A stretch of DNA of 51,112 nucleotides from an uncultured Acidimicrobiales bacterium (GTDB lineage Bacteria; Actinomycetota; Acidimicrobiia; Acidimicrobiales; SZUA-35), in assembly GCA_938029215.1 (NCBI GenBank), contig CALHFG010000079.1, positions 1-51,112 of the forward strand. Reading direction: 5' to 3'. The translations under genes and the position numbers were made by a program. Under the pieces are notes generated by a model. The model was not told the DNA's origin and did not search any database. It saw nothing but the letters and a program-made list of their open reading frames with translations. Every line of letters begins with the position of its first letter. The first letter of the stretch is position 1. This document shows positions 43,660-51,112 of this stretch, piece after piece.

Positions 43660-44544
43660 ATGTTTGGAGCCACTCTGACCGCCATGGTCACGCCGTTTAA
43701 AGAGGACAGTTCACTCGATTTAGACGGCGCCCAGAAGTTGGCCCAGTACCTGGTCCAGAACGGCAACGAGGGCGTTGTGGTGGCCGGAACCACCGGCGAA
43801 TCGCCAACCCTCACCCACGACGAGCAAATTGCGCTTGTTGCCGCGGTGAAAGAAGCGCTTCCCGATCACCCCGTGGTGGCTGGCGCCGGAAGCAACAACA
43901 CCAAGGCCGCGATCGAACTTACCGAACGCGCGACGGCGGCTGGTGCCGATGGCCTTCTGCACGTGACGCCGTATTACAACCGCCCGTCGCAAGAAGGCCT
44001 GCGTCAACATTTCACAGCGGTGTGTGAAGCCAGCCACCTACCAGCTGTTCTGTACGACATTCCCGTACGCACTGGCCGCAAGATCAGCAGCGATCTGCTC
44101 CTCGACCTCTTCGCTCTGCCCACAGTCGTCGGCCTGAAGGATGCGGCCGGTGACCCGGGCGAGACAGCCGACGTCATCGCTCGCGCCGAAGCCGCTGGAC
44201 TAGACATCAGCGTGTACTCCGGCGACGACACGCTTACCTTGCCGCTCTTGGCGGTTGGTGCGGTTGGAGTCATTGGGGTGGCAACCCATTGGGCTGGCGC
44301 CGAAATGGCCGAGATGATCGCGGCGTACCACAAAGGCGACGTGCAGCTGGCCCGTCAAATTAACGCTCGATTGATTCCTTCCTACAACTTCGAGACCGGC
44401 GATATCGCTCCCAATCCGATTCCGTCCAAGGTGATGATGAATCTGTTGGGTGTAGAGGTTGGCGAATGTCGAAGCCCCATGGGTCCGATCCCGAACGGAC
44501 TCGCCGACACCGCCCGAGAAGTTCTGACAGGGTTAGACCGGTAG
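43660..44544 (+). CDS. dapA: 4-hydroxy-tetrahydrodipicolinate synthase
   Basis: A 294-residue aldolase-class enzyme that condenses pyruvate with aspartate semialdehyde, the first committed step to lysine and diaminopimelate. Motifs: GATLTAMVTPF at the start, VVAGTTGESPTL, HVTPYYNRPSQEGL, VLYDIPVRTGR with the catalytic Tyr, and VGLKDAAGD with Schiff-base Lys160. The ATG at 43660 is the only sensible start. The next 131 bases (44545-44675) contain no gene. Confidence 0.97.
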   Translation: MFGATLTAMVTPFKEDSSLDLDGAQKLAQYLVQNGNEGVVVAGTTGESPTLTHDEQIALVAAVKEALPDHPVVAGAGSNNTKAAIELTERATAAGADGLLHVTPYYNRPSQEGLRQHFTAVCEASHLPAVLYDIPVRTGRKISSDLLLDLFALPTVVGLKDAAGDPGETADVIARAEAAGLDISVYSGDDTLTLPLLAVGAVGVIGVATHWAGAEMAEMIAAYHKGDVQLARQINARLIPSYNFETGDIAPNPIPSKVMMNLLGVEVGECRSPMGPIPNGLADTAREVLTGLDR

Positions 44545-44675
44545 CTGTATTTCGCAGCCGTTGACTTCGGGGAGTGCGTCGCGAACGCTCTCGAAGGGCT
44601 TGGTCTCGAACGCTTACGGCGAAGCCTCCGGCCCACAAACACTTCTCGTCTGGGAAACCTCGTAGGCTAAGCAGC

Positions 44676-46349
44676 ATGGCACAACCTGTACGGGTCGTAT
44701 TTCTCGGTGGACTAGGCGAAATCGGTCGAAACTGCGCCGCAATCGAGCAAGACGGTCGAATCATGCTGATCGACTGTGGGCTCATGTTCCCCGACAACGA
44801 CATGGCAGGCATCGATCTGGTGCTCCCAGATTTCACTTGGCTGCGAGACAACGCGCACCGAGTCGAGGGCGTGGTCGCGACCCATGGCCACGAGGATCAC
44901 ATCGGTGCCATTGGGTGGTTGCTCGACGAGATGCCGCTCACCGTCATTGGCTCACCGCTCACGATCGGGTTGGCCAAGAACCGTATCGAAGAGCGAGGTC
45001 ACCTCAAGAAGACCAAGTTCATTGAGGTCAGCGATGGCGATCGCATTCAGGTCGGCCCGTTCGACATGGAGTTCTTTCCCGTCACCCATTCGGTGCCCCA
45101 CGGTTACGCCACGGCATTCCATACCCCCCAAGGCGTGATCCTTCACAGTGGCGACTTCAAGCTGGATATGACGCCGGTTGATGGACGGCTCACCGATCTC
45201 GCCGGTATCGGGCATCTTGCGACCGACGATGGCATCCGGCTCTTCCTCTGTGATTCGACCAACGCCCAGGCAGAGGGGTTTAGTGACTCCGAGACGAGCA
45301 TCGGTCAGAATTTGCAGGACATCATTCGGGCTCGCTCGGGTCGACGCCTCATCGTTGCCTGCTTCGCAAGCCATATTCACCGGGTCCAGCAGGTTGCCAA
45401 CGCTGCGATAGCGGAGGGTCGGACCATTGTGACCATGGGCCGAAGTATGAACAAGAACGTGGCACTTGCTGGTGAGATGGGCTTGCTGGACATCCCGGCC
45501 AACAAGCTGGCCAAGATCGAAGATCTCGACAAGTACGACGATGGTGAAGTCTGTGTTATCTGCACCGGTTCCCAAGGGGAGCCCATGGCGGCGCTCGCCC
45601 GTATGTCTAGTGGCGACAACAAGTTCCTCAAAGTCAAAGAAGACGATTGCGTGATCCTGTCTAGCCATCCGATCCCGGGAAATGAGAGCAGCGTGGCGGC
45701 GGTGATCGAAGGCCTGCTTCGGCGTGGGGTGGAAGTAATCGACAGCACCACCCACCGGGTGCATGCCACCGGTCACGCCAAGAGCGAAGAGCTCAAGGTC
45801 ATGCACAGCATCGTGAAGCCGCAGTGGTTCATTCCCGTGCACGGCGAGTACCGCCATATGGTCGAACATGCCCGACTCGCCACCAAGGTGGGAACCCCGC
45901 CCGAGCGTGTCATGGTGTGCTCCGACGGCGACTCGGTCATTCTGAGCGACAAGGGACTCGCACGCGGCGAAGGTGTGTCGGCCGAGTACATCTATGTTCA
46001 CGGCACGGTCGGTGACCTGGGGGAGGGGATCCTCGACGAGCGTCGCACGCTCGGCAGCGGAGGCTTTGTGTCGGCCATCATTTCATTGCGGATCGAGGGG
46101 GCAAACGCAACCCTCGTTGGAACGCCCGAGATCGTGAGCCGCGGTTGGGTGTCGGGCGACGATGGCGACCAGATTCATAAGGACGCCCTCCGGTCGGTTA
46201 GCGATGCGGTGGAAGATGCTCTAGCAAAGGGCGTGCGCAAACGTACCGAGCTCGAGAAGATCGTTCGTCGGACCCTGGGCCGTTTCGTTTCCAATCGCAC
46301 GCGGCTGCGTCCATCGATCGTGCCCGTGGTCCTCGGAGCTCACGAATAG
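44676..46349 (+). CDS. rnj: Ribonuclease J
   Basis: A 557-residue metallo-beta-lactamase/beta-CASP ribonuclease with endo- and 5'-exonuclease activity in relatives. The zinc motif ATHGHEDHIG has H70, H72, D74 and H75. Others are FFPVTHSVPHGYA, ILHSGDFKLD, the beta-CASP stretch CTGSQGEPMAAL, HATGHAKSEELKVM and IPVHGEYRHM. The frame extends to 44574 without homology; ATG 44676 starts directly at VRVVFLGGLGEIGRN. The position between dapA and ftsK matches other actinobacteria. With pnp it represents RNA decay in this window. Confidence 0.97.
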   Translation: MAQPVRVVFLGGLGEIGRNCAAIEQDGRIMLIDCGLMFPDNDMAGIDLVLPDFTWLRDNAHRVEGVVATHGHEDHIGAIGWLLDEMPLTVIGSPLTIGLAKNRIEERGHLKKTKFIEVSDGDRIQVGPFDMEFFPVTHSVPHGYATAFHTPQGVILHSGDFKLDMTPVDGRLTDLAGIGHLATDDGIRLFLCDSTNAQAEGFSDSETSIGQNLQDIIRARSGRRLIVACFASHIHRVQQVANAAIAEGRTIVTMGRSMNKNVALAGEMGLLDIPANKLAKIEDLDKYDDGEVCVICTGSQGEPMAALARMSSGDNKFLKVKEDDCVILSSHPIPGNESSVAAVIEGLLRRGVEVIDSTTHRVHATGHAKSEELKVMHSIVKPQWFIPVHGEYRHMVEHARLATKVGTPPERVMVCSDGDSVILSDKGLARGEGVSAEYIYVHGTVGDLGEGILDERRTLGSGGFVSAIISLRIEGANATLVGTPEIVSRGWVSGDDGDQIHKDALRSVSDAVEDALAKGVRKRTELEKIVRRTLGRFVSNRTRLRPSIVPVVLGAHE

Positions 46350-46434
46350 CGCCATGTTGGCGGGCGGCTCCGCCGGTGGGAGTCCCCGTTAGTGCCACGA
46401 TCTTGACGGTTTCAACAACTAACGTTTGAGGATT

Positions 46435-49400
46435 GTGGCTACCACGAATAGAAATCAACGCTCTCAGCGTTCCTCAACCGCAGGCGGCGGCGGTTCCGGT
46501 CGGCGAAGTGCGGCCCCGGCGCGCAAGAAGAAGAAAAAGTCGGCAGCTCAGGCGACAAGTGACCGCGAGGTGCAGGGCCTCCTCCTGATCGCGATCGGGA
46601 TCCTGTTCGCGCTAGCCCTGTACACCGGTACCACCGGCCCGGTCGGCGATCTCATTGCGTCGGTAACCGGTTGGCTGGTTGGCTGGGTGCGCTATGTCGT
46701 CCCCCTCGGTCTGCTCTGGGCGGGATGGCATCGGCTTCGCACCGCGCCTCAACCTCGTACCCGGACTCGGAAGAAGAGCGCCCCGCGTTTTGAGCCCTCG
46801 CAGCTTGGTGCAGGAGCCTTGCTTGTGGCGGCGGTGTTCAGCACGCTCGATCTCATTGGCGGTCGGCCCTGGAATGGCGCCACCGTTGAAGAGCTTTCCG
46901 CTGCTGGTGGTCATGTTGGCGTCCGGATCGGTGGCACGCTCGAATCCCTTGTCGGTCACTGGGGCCACATTCTCATCACGGTCACGATGGTGCTCGTTGC
47001 GGTCACGGTGTTGACGAGCATCAGTGCCGGCTGGATCCTCGACGCTGTGCTCGACCGGCTGCGCATGGCGGCGGGCTACATCGCCGAAACTGTGTCGAAC
47101 TTCGATACGTCCCGTTTGGGGCTCTCGCGTGGCGACGAAGATCTTGCTCCTCAGAGCTCCGCCGATCCGCTGATGGATATCGAGATCACGACTGCCGATG
47201 CGGGCCCCGCGGTGACGAAGTCGAAGGAGTCAAAAGAGAAGTACATCGACCTTCGCCCTGAGACCCCCGGCTTTGATGATCTGCCCGATGGTCCGGCCGA
47301 TCCCTTGGCTGGAACGCCAGAGAAGCCAAGCAAGAAACGTCGCGGGCCCGTCGCCGAGCCTGCGGCGGAGGTGATAGAGCCCGACGATGTGCCGGAAACG
47401 TTTAGTTTCAGCACCTTTGAGGCCGTCACTCCTCCAAAGGAGGTGTCGGTCGCAGCCCCGACCCCTGAGGGCGGCGAGTGGCTATTGCCCTCACTTGGAC
47501 TGTTGGAGCTTTCGGCCAGTCAAGACGTGGACGAGGGAGAGGTTCGGGCCCGAGGTACCAGCCTGCAACGAGCGCTTCAGGAACATGGTGTCGAGACCCG
47601 CCTCATCGGTGTCCGGGTTGGTCCCACCATCTCTATGTTCGAATACGAGCTGGCCCCTAAGACCAAGGTGTCTCGCGTTATGGCGCTCAAGCAAGACATT
47701 GCATACGCGATGATGACGCCGAATGTTCGCATCCTGGCCCCGATTCCAGGCAAGCAGGCCATCGGCGTCGAGGTGCCGAACCTGGAACGATCTCTCGTTA
47801 CCGTGGGCGACCTTCTTGTGTCAGATGAGGCCAGCAAGGCGCTTCATCCGATGGAGGTCGGATTGGGACGCGACATCACGGGCCGCACCATCATGATCAA
47901 CCTCGCCAAGATGCCTCACCTTTTGGTGGCTGGTCAGACCGGTTCAGGTAAGTCCAGCGGGCTCAATACGATGCTCACCAGTATTCTCATGCGCTCGACG
48001 CCCGATCAGGTTCGCATGATTCTGGTCGACCCGAAGCGGGTTGAGCTCACTCAGTACAACGGAATTCCGCACCTCCTCAGCGAGGTGGTTACCGATCCCA
48101 AGAAGGCTGCGAACGCCCTCAACTGGGGAGTCCGTGAGATGGGACGCCGCTACGAAATGCTCGAAGAGGTCGGCGTTCGCGACATCACCGGATTCAACCA
48201 GGCGGTGGACGACGGCCGGTTGGCACCGCGGGTAATGCCCGACGGGTCGATCGGCGAATATGAGAAGTTCTCGTTTGTGCTGATCGTCATCGACGAGCTC
48301 GCAGACCTCATGATGCAGGTCGGCGCGGAGATCGAAGAGTCGATCGTTCGAATCGCTCAGAAAGCACGGGCGGTCGGTATCCACCTGATCATCGCCACCC
48401 AGCGTCCGTCTACCAACGTGATCACTGGCATGATCAAAGCGAACGTACCGGCCCGGTTGGCCTTCGCGGTGAGCAGCTTGACCGACAGTCGCGTCATTCT
48501 CGACACCGGTGGCGCTGAGAACCTCGTAGGTCGCGGCGATGGCTTGATCAGCGATGGATCCACCAGCGACCTCACCCGTTTCCAGGGGGCGTGGGTTACC
48601 GAAGAAGAAGTCTCCGAAGTCGTCGAGTTCTGGCGAAACCAGGCGCCCGACGTTCAGTTCGATCCCCGCGTTCAGGGCGATGAGGTTGAAATGGGCGCGG
48701 CCGCAGTGTTGCCCGGCGGTAGTACAGGAAGTGCCGACGACGACGAGCTGCTCCTTGCCGCAATGGAGCTGGTCGTCAACAGTCAGCGCGCCGCAGTCTC
48801 GGACTTCCAGCGCAAGCTTCGGGTGGGTTTCGCCCGGGCGGGACGACTGATGGACGAGCTCGAGATTCGCGGAATTGTCGGTCCGAACGTGGGTTCCAAG
48901 ACCCGAGACGTGCTCGTGACGGTTGCGCAACTGCATCAGATGGCCGGTCCTCCCGCAGCTCCTGCAGTTGCGGAACAACAACAGCTGATCACTCCTCCGA
49001 AGCCGGCCAAGGAGGAGTCGAAGCCAACACTGGCAAGCATTCAGAACCCCGCACCCACCGCGGAGGAACGGTCCAAGGCGCTTCCACGCGAACTGACCGA
49101 AGCCGAAAAGCAGCAGCAGCTTGAGGAGGCAGCGGCCCTGGAGGCAGAAGCTGGCTCGGAGAGCTCATCCGCTGCAGGCAAGCCGGCAGCACCTGAGATC
49201 CCCCTAACCGAGCCCAACGCCGACCGCGACATTGTTGATCACGCGGCGGAACTGATCATCAACAGCCAGCTGGGATCGGTTCCGATGCTGCAGCGAAAGC
49301 TACGCGTCGAACTGAAAGAAGCCGAGAGGGTAATGAACGTCCTAGAAGAGCGGGGCATTGTTGGCCCAGCTCAAGGTGTGAGGGCCCGCGAGGTTTTGGT

Positions 49401-49785
49401 GAAGCCTGACACTGGCGATTCGGCGGAGCCGGCTGCCAACGACGCCAAGGAAGTCATCGCCGCCAAGGATGTTGCGGGCGCCAAGGCGGACAAAGCGAAG
49501 GCCGGTACTGAAACCAAATCGAACAAGCGCGCGAAGAAACCGGCAACCCGAACCGCACCGTCGGATACCACCGAAGAGCTCGACCTCACCGATGCGCCGC
49601 TCGATCTCACCGACCCGGGTGATCCGGTGGAGAGTGCCGAGGAGACGACACTCGAGTTGGATAAGGATGAAGTCGCCATCGACCATTTGCAGATCGATGA
49701 TCTGGATGACGATGATGACTTTGCGATCGATGACGACTTCGATCCGGCCCTCGCCCCACCTCCTGGATATCCAAAACAACAGTGA
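46435..49785 (+). CDS. ftsK: DNA translocase FtsK with two tandem gamma domains
   Basis: A 1116-residue septum-linked motor that pumps chromosomal DNA during division. A basic head (~1-40) is followed by about four membrane helices (~45-205), a disordered linker and the RecA-like motor (~350-755) with Walker A GQTGSGKS around residue 505 and Walker B LIVIDELADLMM near 618. After the motor there are two winged-helix gamma domains: ~768-835 (AMELVVNSQ...QRKLRV...RGIVGP) and ~928-992 (AAELIINSQ...QRKLRV...RGIVGP), separated by a charged linker; one is the norm. The tail is Lys-rich, then acidic with LDLTD repeats. I choose GTG 46435; TTG 46426 is possible. The rnj-ftsK gap has two small hairpins (46350-46374). 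Confidence 0.95.
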   Translation: MATTNRNQRSQRSSTAGGGGSGRRSAAPARKKKKKSAAQATSDREVQGLLLIAIGILFALALYTGTTGPVGDLIASVTGWLVGWVRYVVPLGLLWAGWHRLRTAPQPRTRTRKKSAPRFEPSQLGAGALLVAAVFSTLDLIGGRPWNGATVEELSAAGGHVGVRIGGTLESLVGHWGHILITVTMVLVAVTVLTSISAGWILDAVLDRLRMAAGYIAETVSNFDTSRLGLSRGDEDLAPQSSADPLMDIEITTADAGPAVTKSKESKEKYIDLRPETPGFDDLPDGPADPLAGTPEKPSKKRRGPVAEPAAEVIEPDDVPETFSFSTFEAVTPPKEVSVAAPTPEGGEWLLPSLGLLELSASQDVDEGEVRARGTSLQRALQEHGVETRLIGVRVGPTISMFEYELAPKTKVSRVMALKQDIAYAMMTPNVRILAPIPGKQAIGVEVPNLERSLVTVGDLLVSDEASKALHPMEVGLGRDITGRTIMINLAKMPHLLVAGQTGSGKSSGLNTMLTSILMRSTPDQVRMILVDPKRVELTQYNGIPHLLSEVVTDPKKAANALNWGVREMGRRYEMLEEVGVRDITGFNQAVDDGRLAPRVMPDGSIGEYEKFSFVLIVIDELADLMMQVGAEIEESIVRIAQKARAVGIHLIIATQRPSTNVITGMIKANVPARLAFAVSSLTDSRVILDTGGAENLVGRGDGLISDGSTSDLTRFQGAWVTEEEVSEVVEFWRNQAPDVQFDPRVQGDEVEMGAAAVLPGGSTGSADDDELLLAAMELVVNSQRAAVSDFQRKLRVGFARAGRLMDELEIRGIVGPNVGSKTRDVLVTVAQLHQMAGPPAAPAVAEQQQLITPPKPAKEESKPTLASIQNPAPTAEERSKALPRELTEAEKQQQLEEAAALEAEAGSESSSAAGKPAAPEIPLTEPNADRDIVDHAAELIINSQLGSVPMLQRKLRVELKEAERVMNVLEERGIVGPAQGVRAREVLVKPDTGDSAEPAANDAKEVIAAKDVAGAKADKAKAGTETKSNKRAKKPATRTAPSDTTEELDLTDAPLDLTDPGDPVESAEETTLELDKDEVAIDHLQIDDLDDDDDFAIDDDFDPALAPPPGYPKQQ

Positions 49786-50762
49786 CAATTCTCATCGGTA
49801 TAGCGCTGGCTCTGGCTGGCATTGTCCTTCTGACGTTCGCGGCTGATTGGTTTGTAGAGGGCGCCGCCAAGTTGGCGGTGGTCTTCAACGTGACGCCGAT
49901 CGTCATTGGTGCGGTGATCATTGGCTTCGGTACCAGTGCGCCCGAGATGCTGGTCTCTGCCGTTGCGGCCACCAACGGCGACGGCGATCTGGGCATCGGA
50001 AACATCATTGGCTCCAACACGGCCAACCTCAGCTTGATCTTGGGCTCGGCCGCCCTCTTGGTACCGATTGCAGTGGCCAGGGACGTGCTAAAGCGCGAGG
50101 CCATCATGGCCACGGTCGGAGCGCTGGTCTTTGCCTGGACCCTACAAGGGGGCGGAATCAAGCTCTACGAGGGAATCATCCTGTTCGTGTTGCTCGTGGC
50201 GTCGCTCACCTATGTGATCAAGTCCGGTGATGCCCCGCCGCTCGACGACCTCATCGAAGAAGAGGATGAGGTCAGTGCCAAGACCGAGATTACGCGCACG
50301 CTCGTCGGTCTGGTGGGCACCGTTGCCGGAGCCGCAATGCTCGTTGAAGGGGCCACCGGGCTCGCCGACGAGTTCGGTCTAAGCGGCGGGTTCGTGGGGG
50401 TCACCCTGGTGGCGATCGGAACCTCGTTGCCAGAACTGGTCACCACGGTGGCCGCTGCCCGTAAGAACGAGACTGATCTCATCGTTGGAAACCTGCTCGG
50501 GTCGAACTTGTTCAACTCTCTGGCCGTTGGAGCCGTCGTGGGCGTTCTCGGCGACGGAGTGATTCAAGATCCATCGCTGGCCACGTTGGACATGGGCTTC
50601 ATGCTGGTCGTCTGCGTAGGCGCCTTTCTCGCCATGTGGAGCCGTGCAATTTTCACCAAGGTCGAGGGCATTGTGCTGCTCGCGGTGTTCTTTGCCTTTC
50701 TCGCGGTGTCCTACATCAACGAAACCAGTGATACCGCCGCTGCGATGGTCCTGCTTTCTTAG
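49782..50762 (+). CDS. Sodium/calcium exchanger family (CaCA) antiporter
   Basis: A 326-residue membrane antiporter with two inverted halves. Alpha-repeat 1 reads GFGTSAPEMLVSAVAA then GIGNIIGSNTANL; alpha-repeat 2 reads AIGTSLPELVTTVAAA then IVGNLLGSNLFNSLAV. Both keep the acidic and polar ion-binding residues. An acidic loop (DDLIEEEDEV) sits between the halves, and about ten helices are present. GTG 49782 overlaps the ftsK stop (GTGA), so expression is coupled to ftsK although no functional link is obvious. Calcium versus other cations is not decided. Confidence 0.93.
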   Translation: MTILIGIALALAGIVLLTFAADWFVEGAAKLAVVFNVTPIVIGAVIIGFGTSAPEMLVSAVAATNGDGDLGIGNIIGSNTANLSLILGSAALLVPIAVARDVLKREAIMATVGALVFAWTLQGGGIKLYEGIILFVLLVASLTYVIKSGDAPPLDDLIEEEDEVSAKTEITRTLVGLVGTVAGAAMLVEGATGLADEFGLSGGFVGVTLVAIGTSLPELVTTVAAARKNETDLIVGNLLGSNLFNSLAVGAVVGVLGDGVIQDPSLATLDMGFMLVVCVGAFLAMWSRAIFTKVEGIVLLAVFFAFLAVSYINETSDTAAAMVLLS

Positions 50763-50809
50763 GTTCATTTACCCTCTAGAACCGACGTGAACGTGCCGAT
50801 AGGGCACGT

Positions 50810-51112
50810 ATGGCTTTACTTCGCCAAAAGGGCAATTCCTCAGCATCCGAGTCTGACCAGGGCGGTTACGTCCTGGCAACGACCGCCTTGCTCCTCATTC
50901 CGCTCATGGTTTTTGCAGCTTTTGCTGTGGATGTGGGTGCCTGGTACGCAGAGGCCGATGGGGCCCAGCGAGCCGCCGACGCCGCCGCGCTTGCAGCCGT
51001 CGTGGAAATGCCCGACTTTGTGGCGGCAACGACCGAAGCCCGCAACGTCGCCCGCCTCAACGGATACGACCACAATGATCCGGATGTCAGCGTCAACACG
51101 TTTCGGCGCGGT
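50810..51112 (+). CDS. TadE/TadG-like pilus-assembly protein (truncated by the right edge)
   Basis: ATG 50810 opens a frame of 101 codons that runs off the window. After a short polar head comes the sequence GGYVLATTALLLIPLMVFAA, then FAVDVGAWYAEADGAQRAAD and AAALAAVV. This is the typical N-terminal membrane helix of TadE/TadG-like proteins, with the conserved D-G-x-W and AADAAALA pattern. Such proteins are minor components or assembly factors of tight-adherence pili. Only the first part is visible, so the exact class is uncertain. Confidence 0.8.
   Translation, partial: MALLRQKGNSSASESDQGGYVLATTALLLIPLMVFAAFAVDVGAWYAEADGAQRAADAAALAAVVEMPDFVAATTEARNVARLNGYDHNDPDVSVNTFRRG

Overview
The window is a gene-dense stretch of a high-GC bacterial chromosome. 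It most likely comes from an actinobacterium outside the classical Actinomycetes, and the class Acidimicrobiia is my best guess. The backbone order is rplS, DUF2469, yraN, comM, dprA, whiG-type sigma factor, LytM-like gene, rpsB, tsf, pyrH, frr, cdsA, dxr, rseP, rimP, nusA, ylxR, infB, DUF503, rbfA, truB, ribF, rpsO, pnp, dapB, dapA, rnj, ftsK. I recognise this as the order seen, with gaps, in Streptomyces and Mycobacterium. GTG and TTG starts are frequent, and genes often overlap by 4 bp. No phage, insertion sequence, CRISPR, tRNA or rRNA was seen.

Layout. Positions 1-9100 hold smaller, mostly accessory units: a membrane GGDEF-EAL protein cut by the left edge, an EamA exporter, an unassigned radical SAM enzyme, a VTT-domain membrane protein, a CDP-alcohol phosphatidyltransferase, rplS, DUF2469, yraN, a lipoprotein cytochrome c and a crotonase. 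Positions 9169-14445 carry comM, dprA, a WhiG/FliA sigma factor and a secreted protein that joins a degenerate LytM domain to an alpha/beta hydrolase. Positions 14630-21719 are a long co-directional block for translation (rpsB, tsf, frr), UMP kinase, phospholipid precursor synthesis (cdsA), isoprenoid synthesis (dxr) and intramembrane proteolysis (rseP). ispG lies on the opposite strand immediately after it. Positions 23440-31338 are the rimP-nusA-infB-truB-ribF operon, with a possible attenuator in its leader.

A three-gene minus-strand operon (31335-33755: enolase-superfamily enzyme, thioesterase, SnoaL-like protein) separates ribF from rpsO. katG then sits between rpsO and pnp, a pair that is normally adjacent. 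katG has its own palindromic operator and a large downstream hairpin. pnp has a structured leader that may belong to the Actino-pnp RNA family. After pnp come ribokinase, dapB, a nucleoside hydrolase, a VTT-like membrane protein, SURF1, dapA, RNase J, ftsK, a Na/Ca exchanger and the start of a TadE/G-like gene.

Most of the window is housekeeping, and I do not see a self-evident new multi-gene system. The most unusual items are: an FtsK with two tandem gamma (DNA-reading) domains; a LytM fold with missing zinc ligands fused to a lipase-like hydrolase beside the sigma-factor gene; all four convergent gene pairs overlapping by exactly 4 bp with interlocked stop codons; an interrupted palindrome upstream of the displaced katG; and an enolase-superfamily enzyme lacking an expected metal-ligand aspartate.
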